The position numbers were made by a program, and so were the translations under genes. The notes beneath the pieces are model-generated. The model was not told where the DNA came from. It made no database searches and saw only the letters and a list, made by a program, of their open reading frames with translations. A DNA stretch of 64,000 nt from Terrihabitans soli (GTDB lineage: Bacteria; Pseudomonadota; Alphaproteobacteria; Rhizobiales; Methylopilaceae), in contig NZ_AP023361.1 in assembly GCF_014191545.1 (NCBI RefSeq), forward strand, positions 2,570,501-2,634,500. The letters run 5' to 3'. Of the stretch, positions 43,921 to 52,335 are shown one piece after another (the first letter of the stretch is position 1; each line of letters begins with the position of its first letter).

Positions 43921-44853
43921 TTACCGGTCTCTGTTGGCGACGAAACGCGCGGCTTCGCGCAGCGTTGCCGCCTTTTCGCCGAAGCCCTCAAGCGCGCCTT
44001 CGGCTTCATGGACGAGATCGCCGAGGCGCTTCCTCGCTGCGTCCTTGCCCCAGAGCCGCACAAGCGTGCCCTTGCCCATCGCCGCGTCTTTGCCGGTCGC
44101 TTTGCCGACCGTCGCGGCATCGGCCTCTTCGTCCAACAGGTCGTCAGCGATCTGGAAAGCCTGGCCGAGTGCGCGACCATAGCGGCCGAGCTGTTCGCGT
44201 TCGGCTTTGCTGGCGCCGCCGATGATCGCGCCCATATCGACACCCGCCATCAGCAGCGCGCCGGTCTTCATCGCCTGAAGACGCAGGATCTGCTTGTCGT
44301 CGAGCTGAAGCGGCTTGCCGTCCGGATGGAAGCGGCCTTCGGCCTCGAGATCGAGAAGCTGACCGCCGACCATGCCGCCGAGGCCTGAGGCGCGGGCGAG
44401 CGTTTTGACCAGCGACACGCGGACCAGAGGATCGGCCGAGGTCGGCTCGTCGGCGAGAATGTCGAAGGCGTAGGTCAGAAGCGCATCGCCGGCGAGGATC
44501 GCCGTCGCTTCATCATATTTCTTGTGCGTCGTCGGTTTGCCGCGGCGCATATCGTCATTGTCCATCGCCGGCAGATCGTCATGGACGAGGCTGTAGCAAT
44601 GTACGCATTCGATGGCGGCGGCGGCGCGCAGGACGCCCTCACCCTCTTTGCCGAACAGCTTGGCCGTCTCTATAACAAGGAAGGGCCTCAGCCTCTTGCC
44701 GCCGGCCAGCGCCGCATAGGTCATGCTGTCAGTGACGCGCGCCGGGCGGAGAATCTCGCCCGGAAGAGTCTTTTCGCCAAACAGGTCCAGCATGACCTTA
44801 TCGACCGTTTTGGCCGCGTCGGTGAGCTGCGTCGCAAAGTCCGCTAGTTTCAA
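43921..44853 (-). CDS. ispA: Farnesyl (geranyl) diphosphate synthase
   Basis: The 310-residue prenyl synthase has the first Asp-rich motif DDLPAMDNDDMRRG near residue 93, the second DDLLDEEAD near 216, and GGKRLRPFLV. Chain-length residues are consistent with C15 products. It supplies farnesyl diphosphate, the substrate of HpnD. The start is a TTG at 44853 after AAGGTGTGAGGAC, which is unusual. It is divergent from hpnN. Confidence 0.9.
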   Translation of the reverse strand: MKLADFATQLTDAAKTVDKVMLDLFGEKTLPGEILRPARVTDSMTYAALAGGKRLRPFLVIETAKLFGKEGEGVLRAAAAIECVHCYSLVHDDLPAMDNDDMRRGKPTTHKKYDEATAILAGDALLTYAFDILADEPTSADPLVRVSLVKTLARASGLGGMVGGQLLDLEAEGRFHPDGKPLQLDDKQILRLQAMKTGALLMAGVDMGAIIGGASKAEREQLGRYGRALGQAFQIADDLLDEEADAATVGKATGKDAAMGKGTLVRLWGKDAARKRLGDLVHEAEGALEGFGEKAATLREAARFVANRDR

Positions 44854-45029
44854 GTCCTCACACCTTTCGGATCATCTTGGCCCAATGGTAGACACAATTG
44901 GGTCCCAGAGGGGCCCGCGCGGGCATCTGGCTCGCGGGCAACTTGGCTGAATGGCCAATGTGATGGCAATACCAGCCCCTTCATAACATTAATTCTAATC
45001 CCCCACCCCGGTCTGGCGGAGTAGCGCAA

Positions 45030-47705
45030 ATGCGGAAATTGGGCGAGCGCATTCTTTTGACCACCGCGACGCTGTGCGCGCGGCGGCCCTGGCTCGTTAT
45101 TGGCGTCAGCGCGGCCATCACGGTGCTCGCCGGCTGGTATTCGACCAAGCTCGGGGTCGATACCTCGACCGACAACGTCCTGGCCCATTCCCTGCCCTTC
45201 AAGCAGCATGACGCCGAATACCGGAAGGACTTTCCCAAGAAAGAAAGCTCCCTCGTCATCATCGACGGCCCCACAGGGGCCGATGCCGACAGCGCAGCCG
45301 ACAATCTTGCGGTCCGCCTGAAGGCCCGCCCGGAGCTGTTCTCCGACGTCGAAGTACCTGGAACTGCAGAGTTTTTTACCAATAACGGCCTTCTGTACCT
45401 CGCCCCCGACAAGCTCCAGAACCTGCTCGGCCAGATCACCGGCGCGAAGGATCTCCTGACCTCCTTTGCCCGCGACCCCAGCCTTAGGGGCGTTGCCGAT
45501 ACCGTCTCGGACCAGGCCTCGTCCCGGAACAGCGAACAGGCGACCCGCCTCTACACCCAGCTCGGCGAGACGGCCACGGCCCGGGCCAATGACGAGGAAC
45601 AGACGGTCGACTGGGTCTCGGTCCTCAATTTCGAGCGCCCCGGATCGCGGCCGGGCACCCGCCGTTTCGTCCTCGCCAAGCCCCTCCTCGACAACACCTC
45701 GCTCGACCGCGCCGGCCCCGCCCTCAACGCGCTCAACGAAGAGATCAAAGGAGTGCTCGAGGAAGAAACCCAGGGCATCAAGGTGCAGGTCACGGGCGAT
45801 CCGTCGCTGCGCCAGCAGGAACTGAACGATGCCTTCAAGGGCGCGGTCGCCGCGTCCAGCCTGTCCTTCATTCTCGTCGCGCTCAGCCTCATCATCGGCA
45901 TCCGTTCGGGCCGGCTGATCGTGACGCTCCTCATCGTGCTCGTGATCGGCGGCGTCTGGACGACGGGGCTTGCTGCTCTTTTCGTCGGCAATCTCAATCT
46001 CATCTCGATCGCCTTCATGGTGCTGTTCTTCGGCCTCGGCGTCGACTTCGGCACGCATATGGGCCTTCGCTTCCTCGAAGAACGCAAAAACGGCTTGCCC
46101 TTTGAGGGTGCGCTGAAGGCGTCGATGATGGAGGAAGCGCCCTCCATCGGTCTCTCGACGCTGTGCGCGGCGCTCGCCTTCCTGTCCTTCGTGCCGACGA
46201 CCTATACCGGCCTTGCCGAGTTCGGCATCATTTCGGCGCTCGGCATGGTCGTCGCGTTTGTCGTGACGTTCACGCTGCAGCCGGCGCTGATGTCCGTCAT
46301 GCCGCCGAAAGTGCCGAAATGGGGTAGTTACAATATCGGCGTCGGCGCCTTCATCAAGCGTCACCATATGGCGATCCTCGTCGTCTCCGCTCTCGTCACG
46401 GTCGGCGCGCTTTATGCGGCGAAGGATGCCCGGGTCGACGTAAACCCCCTTAATTTGCAGGATCCGAAGGCGCCGCCGGTCGTCGCCTATCGCGATCTTG
46501 CCAAGGATCCGGCGACCTCGCCCTATTCGCTGAATGTCGTCGCCGCCGATCAGGCCGATGCCGCGGCGCGCATCAAAAAGCTCGAAGTCATTCCCGGCGT
46601 GAAGAAGGTCGCGACCGCAAACGATTTCCTGCCCCAGGATCAGGAACCGAAGATTCAGGCGATCGAGCGTGCGGCCCGCACACTCGGCCCGGCCTTCATG
46701 ACGGGTGAACCGCGCCCGGCACCGAACGATGCGCAACTGCGCCAGGCGTTCGCGAGCATCCTTGCCGCATCCGAACGCGCCGCCGACACCGCGCCCGAAG
46801 GCTCTGATCTCAAGACCGCGGCGGAAGCCTTCCGCGACGGCATGAAAGAGTTCGCGGAGAAGAAGGGCAGCGAGCCGGAAGCTCTGCAGGTCCTGCAGGA
46901 AGCTTTTGTCGGCTCGCAGACCGACATCGTCGACGGCCTGCGCTCGCGCCTGTCGCCGAAAGTCGTGACGCTCGCCGACCTCCCGGCGGAAGTGCGCGAC
47001 GACTGGGTAACGGCCAATGGCCGCCTGCGTCTTCAGATTCAGCCGGACAGCGATATCGGCTCGCCGGAAGCTCTTGAAGACTTCGCCAACAAAATCTCCG
47101 CCGTCGAGCCGACGGCGACCGGCGTTCCGGCCAGCATCACAGGCGCGGGCAATGCCATTCAGTGGTCGTTCGCCGAAGCGATCGTTTACACCGTCATCGC
47201 GATCGCGCTCATCGTCGCCTTCCTGCGGCGCCGGCTGTCCGATGTGCTCCTGATCCTTGCCCCGCTCGCGGTCGCCTCGATCTGGACGGTGGGTGCCGCG
47301 GCCCTGCTCGACCTGCCCTTTAACTTTGCCAACGTTATCGTCATCCCGCTGCTGATCGGCCTCGGTGTCGCGGGCAGCGTGCATATCGTCGTCCGTGCAC
47401 GCGAATTGGCCCATGAAAACAAAGGCAAAAAGCTGAAAGACCGGCTCGACGTCCTCGATACGTCGACCTCTCTGGCGGTTCTGGTGGCCCAGCTGAACAC
47501 GGTTGCAGCCTTCGCCACACTCGCCATTTCCCACCATCAGGGGCTATACAGCATGGGTCTTCTGCTGGGGCTCTCGATCCTTCTTGTGGTGATCGTCTGT
47601 CTCGTCGTGCTGCCTGCGGGCATGATCGCCCTGCACCGGCCCGGCGTGATTGCAGAAGAGCTGGAAGCCGCGCCCGTCAAAGCTTCCCGTAAAAAGAAAG
47701 CGTAA
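45030..47705 (+). CDS. hpnN: Hopanoid-associated RND transporter
   Basis: The 891-residue MMPL/RND protein has two sets of membrane helices. One is near the N-terminus and ~270-430, including FGLGVDFGTHMGLRF. The second is ~700-870, with VIPLLIGLGVAGSVHIVVRA. Large extracytoplasmic loops lie between. HpnN moves hopanoids from the inner to the outer membrane in Rhodopseudomonas. GGAG lies before the ATG. It heads hpnN-hpnA-DUF2141 on the plus strand, with hpnA starting 18 bp later. Confidence 0.93.
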   Translation: MRKLGERILLTTATLCARRPWLVIGVSAAITVLAGWYSTKLGVDTSTDNVLAHSLPFKQHDAEYRKDFPKKESSLVIIDGPTGADADSAADNLAVRLKARPELFSDVEVPGTAEFFTNNGLLYLAPDKLQNLLGQITGAKDLLTSFARDPSLRGVADTVSDQASSRNSEQATRLYTQLGETATARANDEEQTVDWVSVLNFERPGSRPGTRRFVLAKPLLDNTSLDRAGPALNALNEEIKGVLEEETQGIKVQVTGDPSLRQQELNDAFKGAVAASSLSFILVALSLIIGIRSGRLIVTLLIVLVIGGVWTTGLAALFVGNLNLISIAFMVLFFGLGVDFGTHMGLRFLEERKNGLPFEGALKASMMEEAPSIGLSTLCAALAFLSFVPTTYTGLAEFGIISALGMVVAFVVTFTLQPALMSVMPPKVPKWGSYNIGVGAFIKRHHMAILVVSALVTVGALYAAKDARVDVNPLNLQDPKAPPVVAYRDLAKDPATSPYSLNVVAADQADAAARIKKLEVIPGVKKVATANDFLPQDQEPKIQAIERAARTLGPAFMTGEPRPAPNDAQLRQAFASILAASERAADTAPEGSDLKTAAEAFRDGMKEFAEKKGSEPEALQVLQEAFVGSQTDIVDGLRSRLSPKVVTLADLPAEVRDDWVTANGRLRLQIQPDSDIGSPEALEDFANKISAVEPTATGVPASITGAGNAIQWSFAEAIVYTVIAIALIVAFLRRRLSDVLLILAPLAVASIWTVGAAALLDLPFNFANVIVIPLLIGLGVAGSVHIVVRARELAHENKGKKLKDRLDVLDTSTSLAVLVAQLNTVAAFATLAISHHQGLYSMGLLLGLSILLVVIVCLVVLPAGMIALHRPGVIAEELEAAPVKASRKKKA

Positions 47706-47723
47706 GGACAGGCTCGGGAAGAC

Positions 47724-48773
47724 ATGGCAAAAGTTCTGGTGACCGGCGGCTGCGGATTTGTAGGCCGCCATCTCGTGGAAGAACTCGCCCGGCGCGGCGA
47801 CGAAGTCCGCGTCATCGATATCTGCGAGCCGCCGCGCTTTGCCGACGGCGTCGAATACCGCCGCACGTCGATCCTCGATCCGGCCGGCGTCGAAGACGCG
47901 CTCGACGGGATCGATCGTCTGTACCACATCGCCGGCATCGCCCATCTGTGGACCTCAAAGCGCAAGAATTTCGACGACATCAACCGCCGCGGCGCCGAGA
48001 CCGTGATCGGCGCGGCGATCCGCAAGGGCACGCCGCGTATCGTCCATTGCTCGACGGAATCGATCCTTCTGCCGCGCCGCCGTAACGGCCATGCGGTCAG
48101 CGAAGATCACGTCCTGCCGCTGAAGGATCTGCCCGGCCCCTATACGCGCTCGAAATATCTCGGCGAGCAGGCAGCCTTGCAGGCGGCGCGCGCCGGCGCC
48201 GATCTCGTCGTCGTCAATCCGACCGTTCCGGTCGGCGCGGGCGATGCGAACATGACGCCGCCGGCGATGATGATGGCGCTGTTCCTGAAGGGCGGCACGC
48301 CCTTCTTCCTCGATTGCATGCTCAATCTCGTCGATGTGCGCGATGTGGCGCAGGGCATTGTGCTGGCGGGCGACAAAGGCCGCGCCGGGGAACGCTATAT
48401 TCTCGGCGGCGAGAACGTCGCTTTGCGCGAGCTGCTGAAACTCCTCGAACGGGAGTCCGGACGCAAAATGCCAAAGCGCACGATCCCGGGCAGCATTGCA
48501 CTGACCGCCGGAATTGTGGGCGATCTTATTTCCCGGGTGACCAAGAAAGAGCCGCCGGCGACGCGCGAAGGCGTGCTCCTTGCTCTGCGCTCCGCGCCCT
48601 TCGACAGTTCGAAGGCCCGCCGCGAGCTCGGCTATGAGCCGCGCCCGGTCGAGGAGGCGCTGCGTGAGGAAATGGCCTGGCTCATCGACCGGCACGCCCC
48701 GACGAATAAAAGCGACGGTAAACGCGAGCTGCCAAGCTTTCGACATGAAGCCGGGGTTAAGTCGCAGAACTAG
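47724..48773 (+). CDS. hpnA: Hopanoid-associated NAD-dependent sugar epimerase/dehydrogenase
   Basis: The 349-residue short-chain dehydrogenase has the NAD-binding GGCGFVGRHLVEEL and an extended-SDR YTRSKYLGEQAA segment (Tyr-x3-Lys). The identity HpnA rests on this fold plus position directly after hpnN in a hopanoid locus. It is thought to modify a sugar or a hopanoid side chain, but its reaction is not firmly established. The spacing to hpnN is 18 bp. Confidence 0.85.
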   Translation: MAKVLVTGGCGFVGRHLVEELARRGDEVRVIDICEPPRFADGVEYRRTSILDPAGVEDALDGIDRLYHIAGIAHLWTSKRKNFDDINRRGAETVIGAAIRKGTPRIVHCSTESILLPRRRNGHAVSEDHVLPLKDLPGPYTRSKYLGEQAALQAARAGADLVVVNPTVPVGAGDANMTPPAMMMALFLKGGTPFFLDCMLNLVDVRDVAQGIVLAGDKGRAGERYILGGENVALRELLKLLERESGRKMPKRTIPGSIALTAGIVGDLISRVTKKEPPATREGVLLALRSAPFDSSKARRELGYEPRPVEEALREEMAWLIDRHAPTNKSDGKRELPSFRHEAGVKSQN

Positions 48774-48795
48774 CTTGTCTTTGCGGGGAATAGAG

Positions 48796-49263
48796 ATGAA
48801 GCGGTTTCTCTTCGCCTTCGGCGTCTTCTTGCTGGCTGCCCAGGCCGCATCGGCTCAGACTGCGGGCTCGACCGCGACGGTTATTATTACCGTCCATGGC
48901 GTCGAGGTCGGCAAAGGCTCGGTCAGCGTCGGCATCTGCGATACCGGCCTTGGCGGCGATCACTGCCCCGTCGGCGGCAAACAGGATTCGACGGCCGAGA
49001 CCCTCGAATTCGTCTTCCAGAACATTCCGGCCGGCTCTTACGCTTTCGGCAGCCACCAGGACGTCAACAAGAACGGCCAGCGTGACGAGAACTTCCTTGG
49101 AATGCCCAAGGAGCCGGTCGCTCTCAGCAACAACGCTCTGGAAAAGATGATCCCAACCTTCGCCGATGCCCAGGTCGCCGTACTCGCGGGGCAGGAGAAT
49201 CGGATCGATATGCAGCTTCAGATGTATGGAGCGAAGAAGGCTAAATCGGCCAACGCTCAGTAA
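48796..49263 (+). CDS. DUF2141 secreted protein in the hopanoid locus
   Basis: The 155-residue protein has a signal peptide (MKRFLFAFGVFLLAAQAASA), then a beta-rich DUF2141 domain with GSVSVGICDTGLGG and the Ca-loop-like DVNKNGQRDENFLG. DUF2141 proteins are predicted to be transthyretin-like sandwiches. The gene follows hpnA by 22 bp on the same strand. A direct role in hopanoid handling in the periplasm is possible but unshown. A terminator lies about 160 bp downstream. Confidence 0.8.
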   Translation: MKRFLFAFGVFLLAAQAASAQTAGSTATVIITVHGVEVGKGSVSVGICDTGLGGDHCPVGGKQDSTAETLEFVFQNIPAGSYAFGSHQDVNKNGQRDENFLGMPKEPVALSNNALEKMIPTFADAQVAVLAGQENRIDMQLQMYGAKKAKSANAQ

Positions 49264-49422
49264 AAATCCCATCAGGGTCTTGGGCCGTTTCGAATTAACG
49301 ATCCAAGCCTTTCAAAACATGGCAGTTTTGCCACACCTTCCCGTTTTGTACTATTTGGCCTGATCTTTCTCCTAAGAGGACGATCTCTCTCGTGCCATAT
49401 TTCCGGCTATAACCATGGGGCT

Positions 49423-49458
49423 GAAATCCTGTTGTCCAAGCAGGATTTCTTTGTTTTG
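49423..49458 (+). terminator. Rho-independent terminator downstream of the hpnN-hpnA-DUF2141 unit
   Basis: A nine-pair stem GAAATCCTG / CAGGATTTC with loop TTGTCCAAG is followed by TTTGTTTTG. It lies 160 bp after the DUF2141 stop. The unusually long 3' region could be an untranslated tail or belong to a separate transcript. Confidence 0.75.
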
Positions 49459-49550
49459 AAGCGGTCGAAAATTTCGAACCGATCGAGACGGAGAACAGAC
49501 CAATACGCAGTGGTGGGGCAACTGGTCGCGGAATGCGATCTCACCCCCTC

Positions 49551-49566
49551 TGGCACAGGTCTGGCA
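49551..49566 (+). promoter_or_regulatory. Sigma-54-like -24/-12 element upstream of hpnH
   Basis: TGGCACA-GGTC-TGGCA matches the RpoN consensus TGGCACG-N4-TTGCW. The invariant GG and GC are at correct spacing, and only two less-conserved positions differ. It lies ~155 bp before hpnH and would give a leader of ~140 nt. RpoN control of hopanoid genes is not something I know of, so this needs promoter mapping. Confidence 0.45.
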
Positions 49567-49624
49567 TGATGGATTTTGTATACGTAGAGGGTTGAGTCCG
49601 CGTGGGGGCGACGCTCATCCCAGT

Positions 49625-49696
49625 CTCGGCTTCCTGCCGAGCATCCAGACCGGTCTGCGGCCGGTGCTGGTCATCCAAGGACAGCGCTAAAAGCGC
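49625..49696 (+). other. Structured hpnH mRNA leader (three consecutive hairpins)
   Basis: Three hairpins occur in a row: CTCGGC-TTCCT-GCCGAG (49625-49641); CCAGACCGG pairing with CCGGTGCTGG around 49645-49670 with one bulged base; and GCGCT-AAA-AGCGC (49684-49696). The ribosome site GGAAGGAG begins ten bases later. The arrangement is visible in sequence; a regulatory role is inferred. Confidence 0.5.
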
Positions 49697-49719
49697 ATAG
49701 GTTTAGGAAGGAGCCGCTT

Positions 49720-50940
49720 GTGGGCATCCCGCTGAAACAGATCATCGACGTCGGCAGCTATATCGTAAAGAAAGAGCTGTCCGGCACCAAGCGCTACCCC
49801 CTCGTGCTGATGATGGAGCCCCTGTTCCGCTGCAATCTTGCATGCGCGGGCTGCGGCAAGATCGATTATCCCGATGAGATTCTGAACAAGCGCATCTCCT
49901 ATGAAGATGCGATGGACGCGGTCGACGAATGCGGTGCGCCGGTCGTCGTGATCGCCGGCGGCGAGCCGCTGATCCACAAAGAGCTTCCGCAGATCGTGCG
50001 CGGCATCATGGCGAAGAAGAAATACGCCATCGTCTGCACCAACGCGATCCTGCTCGAAAAGAAGATGGATGAATACGAGCCGAGCCCGTACTTCACCTGG
50101 TCGATCCATCTCGATGGCGACAAGGAAATGCACGACAAGTCGGTGTGCCGTAACGGCATCTACGACAAGGCCGTGGCTGCGCTCAAAGAAGCCAAGCGCC
50201 GCGGCTTCCGCGTCACCATCAACTGCACCTTCTTCCAGAATGCCGATCCGGAGCGTGTTGCGACCTTCTTCGACGAAGTGACCGCGCTCGGCGTCGACGG
50301 CATGACGGTGTCGCCCGGCTACGCTTACGAGCGCGCGCCGGACCAGAAGCACTTCCTGAACCGCCAGACGACGAAGAACATCTTCCGCACGGTCTTCGCG
50401 AAGGCCAAGGGCAAAGGCTGGCAGTTCAACCAGTCGACCATGTTCCTCGACTTTCTCGCGGGCAATCAGAGCTATTCGTGCACGCCGTGGGGCAATCCGA
50501 CCCGCACCGTATTCGGCTGGCAGAAGCCCTGCTACCTCCTCGGCGAAGGCTATGCAAAGACCTTCAAGGAGCTGATGGAAGACACGAACTGGGACAATTA
50601 CGGCGTCGGCAATTACGAAAAGTGCGCCGACTGCATGGTCCATTCGGGCTTCGAAGCGTCGGCCGTGCGCGACACGATCCGCCGTCCGTGGAAGGCGGCG
50701 ATGGTCTCGCTGTTCGGCATCAAGACGACCGGCCCGATGGCGCCGGAAATCCCGCTGACCAATCAGCGTCCCGCCGAATACGTCTTCTCGCGCAACGTCG
50801 CGCAGCAGCTTGAGACGATCAAGACGAACAACAAGTCGACCTCGGTCGACGACGAGGACCATCAGGATCTGATGCGCACGCCCGATCCGGTCACGGGCAA
50901 GCCGTCGGTTCCGACCTCGAACGTGTCGTCCGCCGCCTAA
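49720..50940 (+). CDS. hpnH: Hopanoid radical SAM protein HpnH (adenosylhopane synthase)
   Basis: The 406-residue radical-SAM enzyme couples the 5'-deoxyadenosyl radical to diploptene to make adenosylhopane, the first C35 hopanoid. The 4Fe-4S cluster cysteines are C38, C42 and C45 in FRCNLACAGCGK, with IAGGEPL after it as the SAM-binding GGE. A C-terminal Cys-containing region (NYEKCADCMVH) matches HpnH. The start is GTG 49720 with a strong GGAAGGAG. A terminator follows the stop. The product is consumed by HpnG, encoded opposite. Confidence 0.95.
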   Translation: MGIPLKQIIDVGSYIVKKELSGTKRYPLVLMMEPLFRCNLACAGCGKIDYPDEILNKRISYEDAMDAVDECGAPVVVIAGGEPLIHKELPQIVRGIMAKKKYAIVCTNAILLEKKMDEYEPSPYFTWSIHLDGDKEMHDKSVCRNGIYDKAVAALKEAKRRGFRVTINCTFFQNADPERVATFFDEVTALGVDGMTVSPGYAYERAPDQKHFLNRQTTKNIFRTVFAKAKGKGWQFNQSTMFLDFLAGNQSYSCTPWGNPTRTVFGWQKPCYLLGEGYAKTFKELMEDTNWDNYGVGNYEKCADCMVHSGFEASAVRDTIRRPWKAAMVSLFGIKTTGPMAPEIPLTNQRPAEYVFSRNVAQQLETIKTNNKSTSVDDEDHQDLMRTPDPVTGKPSVPTSNVSSAA

Positions 50941-50960
50941 CCGGCGCCCGATCGAAATTG

Positions 50961-50992
50961 AAAAGCCCGGCTTCGAGCCGGGCTTTTTTATT
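50961..50992. terminator. Strong terminator after hpnH, probably bidirectional
   Basis: AAAAGCCCGGCT pairs with AGCCGGGCTTTT across a TCG loop, followed by TT ATTT. In the minus direction the tail is TTTTCAATTTC. It lies 20 bp after hpnH, and the stop codon of the minus-strand GIY-YIG-like gene (50988-50990) falls at its edge. Confidence 0.9.
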
Positions 50993-51581
50993 TGGCGAAA
51001 TCGTATTTGGCGCGGTTGCGGGCCCGGAAGACCTTGTCGCAGCGACCGGCGCCGATCGCGTCCGCCAGCGCCCTGTGGGCGCGGGTGAAGGTCGTCTTGA
51101 GGAGGTCGGTTGCTTCCTCGGCGCCCTCGCCGATCTCTTCAGCGGTGGCGCGAAACGCTTTCAGCCGCCGCCGCGCCATGTCCTCTATCCGGCCCGCATC
51201 GTCGACATTGGCCGAATAGAGCAGCGCCCAGTCCGCCGCCCCGCCATAGGATTGAAACAGCAATTTGCTGTCCCGCTGATCGGGATCGGTCGAAAAGCCG
51301 ATGCGGATCAGCTCTTTGGACAGCGAGCCTGCGATGTAGACGAGACCGGCCGTCGAAAATCGCTTCTGATCGGCAAGCTTTGAGATATCGCACTGCACGC
51401 AATGTCCATGCAGCGTGCGGAGACGGTGTCCACGCATGCAAGCCGCTGCCAATACAATGGATTTGCCTGCCGCTTTGGCGTGCTCGCCACGTTCGAGTTG
51501 CGATTCCCCTCGCCCGTCGTAGACGTCGTTGGGCGTCAGCCGCTGCGATCGCAAGAACGCGTTCTCTTTCGACGTCAGCAT
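50988..51581 (-). CDS. GIY-YIG-like (T5orf172/MUG113-type) protein with a zinc-ribbon-like Cys/His motif
   Basis: The product is 197 residues. An N-terminal region leads to CMRGHRLRTLHGHCVQCD, which looks like a small zinc site (Cys, Gly-His, His-Cys, Cys). A GIY-YIG-like domain follows with GLVYIAGSLSKELIRIGFS (Tyr and the Arg-Ile-Gly strand), DQRDSKL and AGRIEDMARRR (metal-binding Glu). The usual His after the Glu is absent. Such proteins may be nucleases or nucleic-acid-binding modules. It lies 75 bp after hpnG on the same strand, inside the hopanoid locus. I know of no role for this family in hopanoids. Confidence 0.7.
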   Translation of the reverse strand: MLTSKENAFLRSQRLTPNDVYDGRGESQLERGEHAKAAGKSIVLAAACMRGHRLRTLHGHCVQCDISKLADQKRFSTAGLVYIAGSLSKELIRIGFSTDPDQRDSKLLFQSYGGAADWALLYSANVDDAGRIEDMARRRLKAFRATAEEIGEGAEEATDLLKTTFTRAHRALADAIGAGRCDKVFRARNRAKYDFAK

Positions 51582-51656
51582 TGCAGTGCCGCCGAGTTCG
51601 ACCTGAGAGTGTCCTCAGTATTGTTTGGATGCGCGTTTTCGTAAAGCCCGCTTCGC

Positions 51657-52331
51657 TCACGCCTTGGCGAAGGCGGCTTTCAGCACTTTGCCGGCCCGCC
51701 CGAGAACGCCGAAGGCGGTGTGCGAGGTACGGGCAAGCTTCAGAAGATCAAGGATCTGTTCGGGCTCGCGGCTGAGGCTGCGGAAGACGCCTTTGTAGGA
51801 GATCGAGCCGTCCTCGTTCAGCGCTTCATTGACGAGCGGCGGCAGGCTATCCGAGGCCGGATCGCAGACGACGCGCACCGCGCCGAACGGCAGCTCATGC
51901 GCGTCCGCGTAGTCGGAGGCGATATGCGATTCCATATCGACGACGGCCGCGCCCGTCTGGGCGCGGGCCGCGCTTTTTGATCGGGGATCGACGAGCGCGA
52001 TTTCGGCGCCGGCAACGGTCGCACGGAGCAGCTTTACACGGGCGACTTCCGACAGCGCCCGGATCAGGGCATCGGCCAGCGAGCGGTCGGTCATCCGGCG
52101 GAAATCGGGAGAGATGATCGCATCGGCCACGACGACATGGCCGGTCTCGAGCGCGGGGTTGAGGCCACCGGCAATGCCGAAGCTGATGACGGCGGTGATG
52201 CCCCTCGGGTCCTGACGCGCCAGGAGCGTCCGCAGACGCTCCGGCGAGCCGCCGCTGCAGACCGTCACAACGCCGGGTCCGGCCGCGAGCTTTGCTTCGC
52301 GGGCGACGCCGGTAACGACCAGCACGGGCAT
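51657..52331 (-). CDS. hpnG: Hopanoid nucleoside phosphorylase HpnG (adenosylhopane to ribosylhopane)
   Basis: The 224-residue PNP/UDP-family phosphorylase removes adenine from adenosylhopane to give ribosylhopane. It shows GVAREAKLAAG, ISFGIAGGLNPALETG and DMESHIASDYA, the last close to the purine-phosphorylase base-binding segment. It starts four bases after the shc stop, so the two are coupled. HpnH, which makes its substrate, is encoded on the opposite strand at 49720. Confidence 0.9.
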   Translation of the reverse strand: MPVLVVTGVAREAKLAAGPGVVTVCSGGSPERLRTLLARQDPRGITAVISFGIAGGLNPALETGHVVVADAIISPDFRRMTDRSLADALIRALSEVARVKLLRATVAGAEIALVDPRSKSAARAQTGAAVVDMESHIASDYADAHELPFGAVRVVCDPASDSLPPLVNEALNEDGSISYKGVFRSLSREPEQILDLLKLARTSHTAFGVLGRAGKVLKAAFAKA

Positions 52332-52335
52332 GCCG

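Larger units (their letters stand above)
49264..49719 (+). other. Long intergenic region before hpnH: terminator, sigma-54-like promoter and structured leader
   Basis: This 456-bp gap is the longest in the window and has no supported gene. The first ~160 bp lead to a terminator (49423-49458). A sigma-54-like element follows at 49551-49566. The last ~100 bp form three predicted hairpins in the hpnH leader. The layout suggests that hpnH has its own promoter and post-transcriptional control, separate from hpnN-hpnA. A short RNA between the DUF2141 stop and the terminator cannot be excluded. Confidence 0.6.

Noticed and set aside
44850-47537. An 895-codon open frame on the minus strand
   Set aside because: It is the antisense shadow of hpnN: highly charged, Arg/Asp-rich and without family motifs. 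The plus strand encodes a clear RND transporter.
49517-49570. A short frame before hpnH that could encode a leader peptide (VVGQLVAE...)
   Set aside because: It starts with GTG GTG without a ribosome site and ends after 19 codons; it overlaps the sigma-54-like element.
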